NCBI RefSeq assembly: GCF_000317105.1
Contig: NC_019693.1
Coordinates: 1,302,001-1,366,000 of the forward strand
DNA: 64,000 bases
DNA from: Oscillatoria acuminata PCC 6304
GTDB taxonomy: Bacteria; Cyanobacteriota; Cyanobacteriia; Cyanobacteriales; Laspinemataceae
Direction: 5' to 3'
Shown: positions 1 through 8,604 of the stretch, piece after piece
How positions within the stretch are numbered: the stretch's first letter is position 1
Layout: every line of letters starts with the position of its first letter
The notes under the pieces: model-generated
What the model saw: only the letters and a program-made list of their open reading frames with translations
The model's database searches: none
Told to the model about the DNA's origin: nothing
Made by a program: the position numbers and the translations under genes

Positions 1-2
1 CA

Positions 3-128
3 GCGGATATGCGATCGCTTAGAATTCCCATTCTTGATGAATTGATGGCACAAAATCTCGAAGAAATATTTGGTTTTGTGCCAGACAGGATAAGGCTTTT
101 AGAATTTTTTCACGAGATATCTCAATAA
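3..128 (+). CDS. C-terminal fragment of an unknown plus-strand protein (partial)
   Basis: A frame open from the left edge of the window ends in TAA at 126-128 and encodes about 41 residues (beginning ADMRSLRIPILDEL and ending EFFHEISQ). The composition is protein-like and the frame is not a shadow of another gene, but most of the protein lies outside the window and no family is recognised. It is convergent with the TPR gene that ends at 230. Confidence 0.4.
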   Translation, partial: ADMRSLRIPILDELMAQNLEEIFGFVPDRIRLLEFFHEISQ

Positions 129-191
129 ACCTTACCCGAACTCATAGCCCCGTCATCCCTCTGTCCCCTCCACCTCCATCAACTCTGTGAC

Positions 192-211
192 AATCCGTGA
201 AATCAGTGGTT
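192..211 (-). repeat. Copy of dispersed AACCACTGATTTCACGGAT repeat
   Basis: Read on the minus strand this 20-bp stretch matches the core of the two 32-bp repeats at 57844-57875 and 58871-58902. It lies in the short intergenic space downstream of the TPR gene. Confidence 0.6.
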
Positions 212-229
212 CATTCCACCTCCCCATCC

Positions 230-1924
230 CTAATTCTGAGAAGTCGGATTCGGCTTATTCATCTCCTCCATAATAATTTCTTGATTAATCAACGCCTGAG
301 AATGAGTCGGATTGAGTTCCAACGCTTTTTGGGTCGCTGCTAAAGCATCCCCATATTCTTCTAAAAATCTCAGGGCGATGCCTTTCCCCGCCCAAAAATC
401 AGCATTTTCAGCATTAATTTGGATAGCACGTTCGTAAGTTGTAACCGCCTCCCCATAGCGGCGCAATGCCATTAGTCCGAGGGCGCGATTGTAGAGGGCG
501 GGGGCGGATTCGGGGGTCATTCCTAGGGCGCTGTCAGCGGAGGCGACTGCTTCGGTATAGCGTTCTAAGCGATAGAGGACCGCACTCTGATTTACCCAAA
601 TATCCGCCATTGTGGGCCGATCGCCTACGTTGGCATCCCCTCTCAAAGCGCGATTGTACGCATCCACGGCTTCGTCATATCGGCCTAATCCGGTGAGAAT
701 TCGCCCTTGATTAAACCAAGCTAAGGATGACCCCGGGGCGACTGCGATCGCCCGTTCCGTAGCGGCTAAGGCTTCTTGTTCTCGGTTCAAATGCCACAGG
801 GGGACGCTGCGATTACTCCAAGCATCGGCTAACTGGGGATTAAGCCCGATCGCCTTATTAGAAGCAGCCAGGGATTCTTCATAGTTTTCCAGTCCCGTAA
901 GCGCATTGGCTAACTGTACCCAGGCATAAGCCGGTCCCAAGTCTCCCCAGTTGCCATCTCCCTCCTGCAGTGCCATTTCACAAGCCGCTTTTGCCGGTTC
1001 ATAGCTGCCTAATCGGTTCAAGTTGGCGCATTGATGCAGCAAGGTAAAGGAAGATTGGGGATTGATTTTAACTGCCCATTGGAAGGAGAGTTGCGCTTCG
1101 GGGTGTCTACCAAGGATGCCGAGGATAATCCCTTGTTCCGTCCAGGATGCAGCATCATTGGGTTCCAATCCCAAGGCGCGATCGTAGGCAGCTAAGGCTT
1201 CGTCATAGCGTCTTTGGGATTTGAGCAGTCTGGCTTTGTTCGCCCACGCAACAGCGGGGTTGAGGGTGCCCCAATTTTGATTGACTTGCAAGGCGCGATC
1301 GCAAGCCGTCAGTGCTTCTGCACCTTGTCCCAATTCCGAGAGAATGGCGCATCGTCTTGCCAAGGCGATGGAATAATTGGGATTAATTTTAATTGCCCAT
1401 TCGTAAGAAGTGAGGGCTTCTTCGATTTGACCCGAACGACTTAAGGCGACTCCGCGATGATACCAGGCGACCGCAGGGGATTGGGTTTCCCAGTTGTTAT
1501 CCATGCGTAAGGCAGTGTCACAGGAGGCGATCGCTTCTTCATATTGACTGAGTTCGACTGCCCCGGAACAGCGTTTTGTGAGTAATAGGGAATTGTTGGG
1601 GTCGCGTTCAATGGCTTGGTTGTAGGAGGCGACGGCTTCGGCATACTGGGTTAAGGCAAATAAGGCATCCCCGCGATCGCTCCAAACGATGGGGTCATTG
1701 GTATTTAAGGCGATCGCAGCATCACAGGCGGCCACTGCCTCCTCATATTGCCCTTGTTCCAGGAAGGTTCGACATAACCCCGCCCAATGGGAAAAATCCT
1801 CTAACCCCTCCTGTGCCAATACCCGAGAGTTGCCGCTTCCCACCCCCATTCCAGCCATCATCAATAGAACAGATATCCCGATTTTTACTGAATTGCTTCC
1901 GGTTTTTACAAGCTGTTTATTCAT
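230..1924 (-). CDS. Secreted or lumenal TPR-repeat protein
   Basis: The 564-residue protein starts with a signal peptide (MNKQLVKTG, hydrophobic stretch at about 16-27, likely cleavage after VLAQ near 38). The rest is tetratricopeptide repeats of about 34 residues with the usual W-x-x-x-G and Y-x-x-A spacing (for example YEEAVAACDAAI, YDEAVDAYNRAL). Some repeats are longer because of WG or N inserts that themselves recur. TPR arrays are protein-protein scaffolds, and no catalytic domain is visible. It is the last gene of the minus-strand chain, 21 bp downstream of the pentapeptide gene, so it may be co-transcribed with the CIS genes, but a direct role in the injection system is only inferred from position. 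An AGGAAAA ribosome-binding site precedes the chosen ATG. Confidence 0.85.
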   Translation of the reverse strand: MNKQLVKTGSNSVKIGISVLLMMAGMGVGSGNSRVLAQEGLEDFSHWAGLCRTFLEQGQYEEAVAACDAAIALNTNDPIVWSDRGDALFALTQYAEAVASYNQAIERDPNNSLLLTKRCSGAVELSQYEEAIASCDTALRMDNNWETQSPAVAWYHRGVALSRSGQIEEALTSYEWAIKINPNYSIALARRCAILSELGQGAEALTACDRALQVNQNWGTLNPAVAWANKARLLKSQRRYDEALAAYDRALGLEPNDAASWTEQGIILGILGRHPEAQLSFQWAVKINPQSSFTLLHQCANLNRLGSYEPAKAACEMALQEGDGNWGDLGPAYAWVQLANALTGLENYEESLAASNKAIGLNPQLADAWSNRSVPLWHLNREQEALAATERAIAVAPGSSLAWFNQGRILTGLGRYDEAVDAYNRALRGDANVGDRPTMADIWVNQSAVLYRLERYTEAVASADSALGMTPESAPALYNRALGLMALRRYGEAVTTYERAIQINAENADFWAGKGIALRFLEEYGDALAATQKALELNPTHSQALINQEIIMEEMNKPNPTSQN

Positions 1925-1945
1925 ATAATTTTCCTGCTACTGTCA

Positions 1946-3490
1946 TCATTGGTTTGGATTAGTTTCTTCCGAATTACAGCGATTTTCGATGCCATTGGGC
2001 ATAATCGCGTTACACAAATAAACCTGACTCAAATTCACCCCTTCTAAATTTGCGCCGGTCAAATTTGCCCCGCCCAGATTTGCTCCGGTTAAATTCGCTC
2101 CACTTAAATTGGCATTTTGCAGGTTCGCCCCAAATAAATGGGCGGTTTCCAGATTGGCTAGACTTAAATCCGCTCCTTGCAAATTGGCATTTGCCAATCT
2201 CGCCCCTTTTAAGTTAATCCCACTTAAATTGGCTTCCACCAGATTTGCCTCGGTTAAATCTTGGTTTTCCGCCCCCTGTTTGATTAAGTCTAAAATAAAC
2301 AGCCATCGACTTTCTATAGCTGTTTCTTCATTAATTAAAATATTTCGCAGATTGGCATTTCCTAAATTTGCCCCCAATAGGTTAACGTTGCCTAAATCAG
2401 ATTGTTCTAAATTGGCTGCAAATAGATTACTATCTTGCAGATTTGCTCCCTTGAAATTGGCATGACTCAAATCCGCCCGAGTTAAATCAGTTCCCAATAA
2501 AATGCTATGACGTAAATCCGCCCGATGCAGATTTGCCCCGACGAGATTGGCTGAAGTTAAATCCGTATAATGGAGATAAGATTGGCTTAAATTGACTCCC
2601 GTCAGATTCGCCCGTTCTAAGTTAGACATAAATAAGGAAGTGCCCTCCAAGTTGGCTCCCTCCAAATTGATGCCGGTTAAGTTCATCGCTTCGAGATTTG
2701 CGCCGGATAAGTCACTTCCGGCAAGGGTTTGACCGGCTAAGGGTTGATTGACAACGGTCCAAATAAACTGCCATTTACTATCGAGAATTGTTTCACCATT
2801 CAGGATAGTCCCTTTGAGATTGGTTCTAAATAGTTTGGCTTCTTCTAAGTTTGTACTACTGAGATTTGCGCTTTCTAGGTTGGCATTTTCTAAGTTAACT
2901 CGTTTTAAATTAGCGCCGGATAAGTTGGCATTTTTTAAATTAGCATTTTTTAAATTGGCTTTTTCTAAATTAGCCAGAGGGAGAGTGGCGTCTTGTAAAT
3001 CGGCATTTTCTAAATTAGCTTCTTTTAAATTGGCAAGTTCTAAATTAGCGGAATTGAGATTAGCGCCTAAGAGTTCGGCCTTTTCTAAATTTGCTTGATG
3101 GAGGTTGGCTCTAAATAAGGTTGCCCCGTTGAATATAGCTTTTTCTAAGTGGGCTTGTTCCAGGGTGGCGCTGCCGAGGGTGGCATTGCTTAAATCCGCT
3201 TGGAACATTCGCGATCGCGAGAAGTTCGCCCCATCCAGTTTCGCGCCTCTAAGATTCGCCAATCTCAAATTAGAGTCGGACATATCTGCACCTTGGAGTT
3301 GCGCCCCCATCAGGTTTGCTTCTTGGAGGTTACAGCGCGTACATTGACCCGTTTCTTCCAATTTAGCGACATCCGAACCCCGGGCAGCAAAGACAGGATT
3401 CGGGAGAAAAATTAGGCAAAATAAGGACCAATGACCAATGACCAACAACCAATAACAAAAAATGGGAATAGGCAGGCGGGATTTTTTCAT
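1946..3490 (-). CDS. Secreted pentapeptide-repeat protein with CxxC start
   Basis: About 514 residues of A(D/N)Lxx pentapeptide repeats, which fold into a right-handed quadrilateral beta helix. Two interruptions near a quarter and two thirds of the protein both carry an ILNGETILDSKWQFI-like insert, so the helix is probably built from three blocks. The N-terminus is a signal peptide (MKKSRLPIPIF, long hydrophobic core, cleavage near PVFA). A C-x-x-C-x-L motif opens the repeat domain and is shared with the pentapeptide proteins at 25337 and 55593. The ATG at 3490 is preferred over the TTG/ATG at 3499/3496 because AGG lies 9 bp upstream and the Lys-rich start follows directly. The hydrophobic core is encoded by the TTGGTCA short tandem repeat (see findings). 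Function is unknown; it sits between TPR and CIS genes. Confidence 0.85.
   Translation of the reverse strand: MKKSRLPIPIFCYWLLVIGHWSLFCLIFLPNPVFAARGSDVAKLEETGQCTRCNLQEANLMGAQLQGADMSDSNLRLANLRGAKLDGANFSRSRMFQADLSNATLGSATLEQAHLEKAIFNGATLFRANLHQANLEKAELLGANLNSANLELANLKEANLENADLQDATLPLANLEKANLKNANLKNANLSGANLKRVNLENANLESANLSSTNLEEAKLFRTNLKGTILNGETILDSKWQFIWTVVNQPLAGQTLAGSDLSGANLEAMNLTGINLEGANLEGTSLFMSNLERANLTGVNLSQSYLHYTDLTSANLVGANLHRADLRHSILLGTDLTRADLSHANFKGANLQDSNLFAANLEQSDLGNVNLLGANLGNANLRNILINEETAIESRWLFILDLIKQGAENQDLTEANLVEANLSGINLKGARLANANLQGADLSLANLETAHLFGANLQNANLSGANLTGANLGGANLTGANLEGVNLSQVYLCNAIMPNGIENRCNSEETNPNQ
3426..3456. repeat. Short tandem GACCAAT repeat inside a signal-peptide coding region
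   Basis: Copies of GACCAATGACCAATGACC, the same heptamer family that fills the gaps at 12065-12256 and 15871-15928. Here it is translated on the minus strand as part of the signal-peptide core of the pentapeptide protein. Confidence 0.7.
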
Positions 3491-3580
3491 ATTCATCAAC
3501 CTGTTTTTCTGGGGGCAAACATAACTATTACGCTCAAGCGAGATATTTTTTCAACAAACAACAAATGACCAATGACAACT

Positions 3581-6280
3581 TTAATTAAATTGAGGAGGCA
3601 GTTCTGCTGGCGCAAGGGGTTGAGTCTCAAAAAACTGGGGACCCGGTTCTTTGACGGGTTCCTCTGCTGCATCCGGCGCACCATCGGGGGTGTCCCCTGG
3701 GGCTGCTGGATCGACACCACCGGGGAGATTTGCCCCAGGAACAGGGAGTTCTACGGGGGGTGGACCCACAGCATCGCCGCCCGGGGTGGGGGGTGCGGGA
3801 ATGACCAAGGCTGCGTCTGGAGTCCCGGGTGCGGGGGCAGCAGCAGGGTCACCCTCTGCGCCAGTCATGGCCCCGGGAGTGGGCACCATTGCCGGGGCTT
3901 GCTCGACTGCCGGGGGTGGCGGAACCTCCACGGGTTCTGGGGGCGGCGGGGGTGCTAAAGTTTCGATAATCACCGATCGCTGTTGTTGGTTGCCCTCTTC
4001 ATCAGTGACTTGCAAAGTAATCATTTCACTGCCCGGTTGTTGACTCACGGGATAGGGCATTCTCCCTTCCCGGGGCACGGTTCCTGGGGCTGGTAGCAGT
4101 TCAACTTTCATGCCATTTCCCCCCTCTACCTTCCAGGAAATCATTAGCGAATTTTGTTGGGGATTGGCTTGTCGCACCAATTTCGGGGGTGCGGGTTGTC
4201 CATTAAAGGTAAATTCCACAATCCGGCTGGGAATCTTTTGCGCCAGAATTTTAATCGTATTGGTTCTACGGGTTTCTAATGGTTCCGGTTGTCCTTTTTT
4301 GGGGACAACGGTTAAGTGAAAAATATAGTCCCCGGGTTGAATAGCATCGGTGGGAACATTGGTACAAATCACTTGGCGACTGGCGGGGTTCTCTCCACAA
4401 AATCCCCGCAACTCTTCGGGAATTCCCTCGGCAAAGTTATAGCGTTTTTCTACACTTTTAACCGTGCCATCAGGACCCAACCCGAGTAATCTAATCTCTT
4501 GAATCTGATCCGGATGAGAAAGCGCCCAATTTAACAAAATCCGATTACCCTGGGTGGAGGAGGTTGAGGGTGCCGTCGGGGTCGATTCCGTGGGGTTAGC
4601 GGGGGTATTCGGGGTCAACAGGCGCTCTTGGTAGACAGGTTGAGTGGAGGCAAATTCCTCAATTTTGGGCTGAGGAACGGGTAAAATCCGAATGGGATTG
4701 GTGCGGATGGTTTGGGTTTCTGCCTTGGAATTAATGGGAATAGCGGTTAGTTCAAATACATAATCCCCTGCCTCTCTGGCGTCAGTCCAGACATTGCGAC
4801 AAATCAGTTGTTCCCCTTGGGTACAAAACCGATCCAAAGCATTGGGCAATCCCGGGATAAACTCGTAAATAAACGGTCCACTCCGGACTAGTCCATCGGG
4901 AGAAAACCCAACTACAGTTACGGTTTTGAGGTGAGTGGGATTGGAAATGGTCCAATTGAGGCGGATTGCTTCATTATTCAGTTCTTGATAAGAATTGCTT
5001 TCTGGGGAAAATTGCATGACTTGTGCTCGCACGGGGGGGCGAGTTAACAGCCACCAAATCAGAAAAATCAGGGCGGCCACACTGGCTGACATTAGGATGA
5101 CGATGGGTAAGAATTGCCACCAGGGACGGGGTTCCCAGAATAAGGAGGCTTGAAAGCGATCGTTAATTAAAGGGTATTGTTGGAGGTCTTCGAGTTCAAT
5201 GCTGAAATTAATCATCCGCCCGAAGAAAGGCCGCCATCCCTTGGTGGGTTTGACCGAAACCCCGACAGTAACGGAGGTTCCGGGTAAGAGTCGCACCATT
5301 GGGGGGGCGATCGTATAAGTACAGATGTCCTCTTCATCGGTACTTTTGGCATGGATGGCAATCTCGCGGATGACATTGCCCTGATTGGATAATTTCAGTT
5401 CAAACAGTCCTGCCTCGCGCTTAATTTTGGCGACGAGGGAAAGCAGTTCGACGGTGACCAGATGCAAGGAAGCAATCTGGAGGTAAACGACATCCAACAG
5501 GGCGAGGTCCGGATTGTTGGCGGAGTAAACTCGAATCGTGGGGGCATATACTCCGGCCCAAGTATCGGGAGGCGGGCTGATAAACAGCAAGATTTGACCG
5601 ATATCCCCGGGATTGAGTTCGAGCCCATCCGAGGCGATCGCCATGCCAGCTTGTTGGAACCCTTCGGGATAGATAATGGTAAACCACCGAGATTCCAGGT
5701 CTGGACAGGTCAGAAAAAAGCGGTCTACCCGGTCCGAACGGTTATGAACGGTGACCTGGAGTTCCAGGGGTTGTCCCGGTTGCAGGAGGGCGGGGGAAAC
5801 CGAACTGGTGGGGGGTTGGAGGGTAAAGGTGGGGTCACTGACGGTCCGCGCTTCCTGAACGAAAGGCATGACCTGCAATCGCACCTTCTGGTCAATGGGG
5901 GTTTCTTCGGGGTAATGTTGGGGCGCATCAATGACCAGGGTATAGTCGTAGGTGCCGGGGATGGCATCCACGGGAATCTGCACCCGAAACACAACTTCAC
6001 TCGCTTGTCCCGGACTTAAGGCGAGTCGTTCCCGAGGGCAAACAAACCACTGATGAACGGGTTGGGAGGTTTCAGCGATGAACAGATCAATGATGGCGCT
6101 GACGGACCCTTGATTGGTGATGGTTGCCGTCAGTTCTAATACCTCCCCTGCTGTAACTAAGGCAACGCCTGCGGGATTGAGGATAATCCCAATCGGACGA
6201 ATCATGGGCCGATCGCTGTTATTCTCTTCAAATCCATTAACTATCTGCCCCGAGTTGGGACTATAACCCTGCATTACCAT
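3581..6280 (-). CDS. Membrane-anchored Ig-like protein of the CIS locus (Ig-TM-Ig-Pro-rich)
   Basis: An 899-residue protein with no signal peptide. Residues about 25-385 form several immunoglobulin/NEW1-like beta domains (phrases such as AGEVLELTATITNQG and PGQPLELQVTVHNRS, typical of COG1470-like proteins). A strong membrane segment lies at 390-412 (PIVILMSASVAALIFLIWW). Two repeats of about 120 residues follow (each with RLNW or LLNW, a GLVRSG or GTVKSV strand, a FC..C pair and GDYVF or GDYIF). The last 150 residues are a Pro/Ala/Gly-rich tail. The N-terminal half resembles that of the neighbour at 6340, including a KGWRPFFGR versus KKRPWFGR motif before the membrane segment, so the two are paralogues. 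It is read as a candidate membrane anchor of the injection system; the domain layout is seen, the role is inferred. GGAG lies 8 bp before the ATG. Confidence 0.75.
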   Translation of the reverse strand: MVMQGYSPNSGQIVNGFEENNSDRPMIRPIGIILNPAGVALVTAGEVLELTATITNQGSVSAIIDLFIAETSQPVHQWFVCPRERLALSPGQASEVVFRVQIPVDAIPGTYDYTLVIDAPQHYPEETPIDQKVRLQVMPFVQEARTVSDPTFTLQPPTSSVSPALLQPGQPLELQVTVHNRSDRVDRFFLTCPDLESRWFTIIYPEGFQQAGMAIASDGLELNPGDIGQILLFISPPPDTWAGVYAPTIRVYSANNPDLALLDVVYLQIASLHLVTVELLSLVAKIKREAGLFELKLSNQGNVIREIAIHAKSTDEEDICTYTIAPPMVRLLPGTSVTVGVSVKPTKGWRPFFGRMINFSIELEDLQQYPLINDRFQASLFWEPRPWWQFLPIVILMSASVAALIFLIWWLLTRPPVRAQVMQFSPESNSYQELNNEAIRLNWTISNPTHLKTVTVVGFSPDGLVRSGPFIYEFIPGLPNALDRFCTQGEQLICRNVWTDAREAGDYVFELTAIPINSKAETQTIRTNPIRILPVPQPKIEEFASTQPVYQERLLTPNTPANPTESTPTAPSTSSTQGNRILLNWALSHPDQIQEIRLLGLGPDGTVKSVEKRYNFAEGIPEELRGFCGENPASRQVICTNVPTDAIQPGDYIFHLTVVPKKGQPEPLETRRTNTIKILAQKIPSRIVEFTFNGQPAPPKLVRQANPQQNSLMISWKVEGGNGMKVELLPAPGTVPREGRMPYPVSQQPGSEMITLQVTDEEGNQQQRSVIIETLAPPPPPEPVEVPPPPAVEQAPAMVPTPGAMTGAEGDPAAAPAPGTPDAALVIPAPPTPGGDAVGPPPVELPVPGANLPGGVDPAAPGDTPDGAPDAAEEPVKEPGPQFFETQPLAPAELPPQFN

Positions 6281-6339
6281 TCATTCTGCTCCTTGAATGA
6301 CAAACCACCCACCACAAATGACAAATGACAAATCCCCCC

Positions 6340-8574
6340 TTAAGGCAAATCACACCCCAAGTTCGGTAATCGAGGGTGCGATTCGACCCGGACCTCTTGT
6401 TGATCATCGCTACCGGCAGCAATCAGTAGATGGTTATCCACCTCTTTAATATCGACACTATTAAAGTTTTTATTTTTAGCCCGCAGAATTTGCTCTCCCT
6501 GGGGCCCGGCCCGACTGCCATCCATGTTAAGCGGCCATAACATCACCCGGCCATCATCGCCACCACTGACGAGGTAACAGCCATCTTCACTCAACGCCAC
6601 CGATCGCACAGGTTGGCCATTGTGACCGTCATTCCATTGTTCGATTCTTTGGCAATCTGCGCCCCCATTCAAACAGGGCTGCATATTCCATAAAGTAATA
6701 TACCCTTGGTTATCGGCAGTAGCGACCAGGTTGGGATTGAACTCGGCGGTATCCAGACTGTTAATATACGCATCTTTTCCCCCTTCCCGGTACGGCACAA
6801 CCGCTTCGGTATTCTCTTGCCAATTCCACAGCACAAACTGATTCAACTGTCCCGCCACAGCTAAGGTGCGATCGTCATTCCCCACCAATTTCAGGGCATA
6901 AACAGCAAAGTTAAATTGTTTGAGATTCGGAGTCATGACTTCCGAGTTGGAATTCACCCGTTCCCCGTTTCTCAGGTCCCATTGTAAGACAGACCCACTC
7001 CCATGACCGCTAAATAAGAAGCGAGAATCTTGGGTAAATTCTAAGGCAAACACCCGGTCATCTCTTTGATAAACAAAGGACTGCAACGGGTCCGGTCGGT
7101 TCTCGGTCAAATTCCAAAAGTGAATTTCCCCATTTTCTAACCCAGTTGCTACCCAATTATTGTTAACGGGGCGATACTGCACGACTCGCACTGCTTTTTC
7201 GGCAAGTAAGTCGGTACATCCAGGAGATTGGCAATTGCCTCGGTTTTGAAAGGGATGAGTCAGCCATTGCCAGAGTCGATTCCCTTTGTGAGGGAATTTC
7301 CGCATTTCTTGATTAATGATGGGATTAAAAAATCCGCTGATGTTCCATTCGATGATGGTTTGGTCATTGGAACCGCTAATCAGTCTTTCCCCCACCCCAT
7401 TAAATTGCACCGTGTTGACGGGTTCATTATGTCCAATAAAGGGATTTTTAGCATTCAGCCAGGATAACCACCAGAGGAGATAGAGGAGGAAGAGTCCGCC
7501 TAAGAGTTGTAACCCTAGGGGGAGGACGGGTTTAACGACTAATTCTAGGGTGTGACCTTCATTGCGGACATCCACCCGGCGATCGGACCAAATCCCGGTC
7601 AATTCTAGGAGGAGTTTCCGATTTCTGCCAAACCAGGGCCGCTTTTTGCTGGCAGTTAACAGGAATTCAACGGTTTCTTCCGGGGCGATCGCACTCGCTT
7701 CGGGGATGAGGGTCAAGTCGCATTCCGGGGAATTTTCTCCGGCGAGTTCTACGGTTGTTTCTTGGGGTAAATTGCTGGCATTTTTGGCTTCCAGGCTGTA
7801 GGTAACCGGGTGAGACTGCCAAAATTTCCAGTGGAGTTTACTAGGAATAGCACGCTGTTTGGGCGTAGCGGTAAACTCGACAAACCCCATTGGCATCACC
7901 TCTAGGGTCCCGGAAACCTGAGAGGCAGGGCCATTATTATGGGTGGCTTCAATAATGAAGGGGTAGGCTTGACTAGGGGCAGTGGCACCAAAGGGGGCTT
8001 GATAGGTAAAGCTGGTTTCGATGGATTTACCTGGCGGCACTTGTAATCGGCGTTCCCCGGAAAGAGGCAGCCATCTAGGGTCGATCGCCACTTCCGTGAG
8101 GAGGGCATTGCTGAGGAGTTGTCCGGGGTTGTAAACCCTCACCGGCACTTCGATGCGACTCCCGGGAGAGATTTGAAATTGTTTGACCGGGAGTTCCAGT
8201 TGCAAGGCAATTAATCCGGTCCCCCGTTCCACCACCAACCGGAGAATTTCCCGCGTTTCATCCGGCAGTTCCATGGAGAAAACACGCACCCGCAAGTTCA
8301 TCATGCCCACAAATCCCGGGACTGGGGTATCGAGAATGGCGACATGAAACTGGGTGGCGGCACCGTTCGGTGTTTTGCTGCTGGCGGTGGGGGAGATGCT
8401 GTACCAGTCGCCATTGCGATCGGCAGCAGCACCAGCGGCGACGAGTTCGACTTGAAAGCTGGCAAAGCGATCGCTGCCATTCACCACCGTGACTTCAAAC
8501 GATGCCGGGACTCCTCCCGGTTGGAAATGGAGTTCTTTCGTTGAGACAATTGTATTAATTACTGTAGTTGCCAT
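6340..8574 (-). CDS. Membrane-anchored Ig-like/WD40 protein of the CIS locus
   Basis: A 744-residue protein. Residues 10-345 are beta-rich Ig-like domains (PASFEVTVVNGS, SRIEVPVRVYNPG). A membrane segment at about 350-372 is very Leu/Trp-rich. From about 378 to the end there are six or more WD40 blades (GHNEPVNTVQF..LISGSNDQTIIEW, DRVFALEFTQDS..LQWDL, PVRSVALSEDG..LVSGGDDGRVMLW). The layout of soluble beta domains, one helix and then a beta propeller parallels the neighbour at 3581, which carries Ig repeats instead of a propeller. WD40 propellers bind partners rather than catalyse. Position in an otherwise baseplate-encoding gene chain suggests an anchor or docking protein, possibly for thylakoid or plasma membrane; that is inference. 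The gap to the next gene is 59 bp. Confidence 0.8.
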   Translation of the reverse strand: MATTVINTIVSTKELHFQPGGVPASFEVTVVNGSDRFASFQVELVAAGAAADRNGDWYSISPTASSKTPNGAATQFHVAILDTPVPGFVGMMNLRVRVFSMELPDETREILRLVVERGTGLIALQLELPVKQFQISPGSRIEVPVRVYNPGQLLSNALLTEVAIDPRWLPLSGERRLQVPPGKSIETSFTYQAPFGATAPSQAYPFIIEATHNNGPASQVSGTLEVMPMGFVEFTATPKQRAIPSKLHWKFWQSHPVTYSLEAKNASNLPQETTVELAGENSPECDLTLIPEASAIAPEETVEFLLTASKKRPWFGRNRKLLLELTGIWSDRRVDVRNEGHTLELVVKPVLPLGLQLLGGLFLLYLLWWLSWLNAKNPFIGHNEPVNTVQFNGVGERLISGSNDQTIIEWNISGFFNPIINQEMRKFPHKGNRLWQWLTHPFQNRGNCQSPGCTDLLAEKAVRVVQYRPVNNNWVATGLENGEIHFWNLTENRPDPLQSFVYQRDDRVFALEFTQDSRFLFSGHGSGSVLQWDLRNGERVNSNSEVMTPNLKQFNFAVYALKLVGNDDRTLAVAGQLNQFVLWNWQENTEAVVPYREGGKDAYINSLDTAEFNPNLVATADNQGYITLWNMQPCLNGGADCQRIEQWNDGHNGQPVRSVALSEDGCYLVSGGDDGRVMLWPLNMDGSRAGPQGEQILRAKNKNFNSVDIKEVDNHLLIAAGSDDQQEVRVESHPRLPNLGCDLP

Positions 8575-8604
8575 ACGATTGCTCTTGTCTCTTAATAATA
8601 TAAA

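Noticed and set aside
3651-4043. Long plus-strand frames opposite the Pro-rich tail of the CIS membrane protein.
   Set aside because: GC-rich shadow of a low-complexity coding region.
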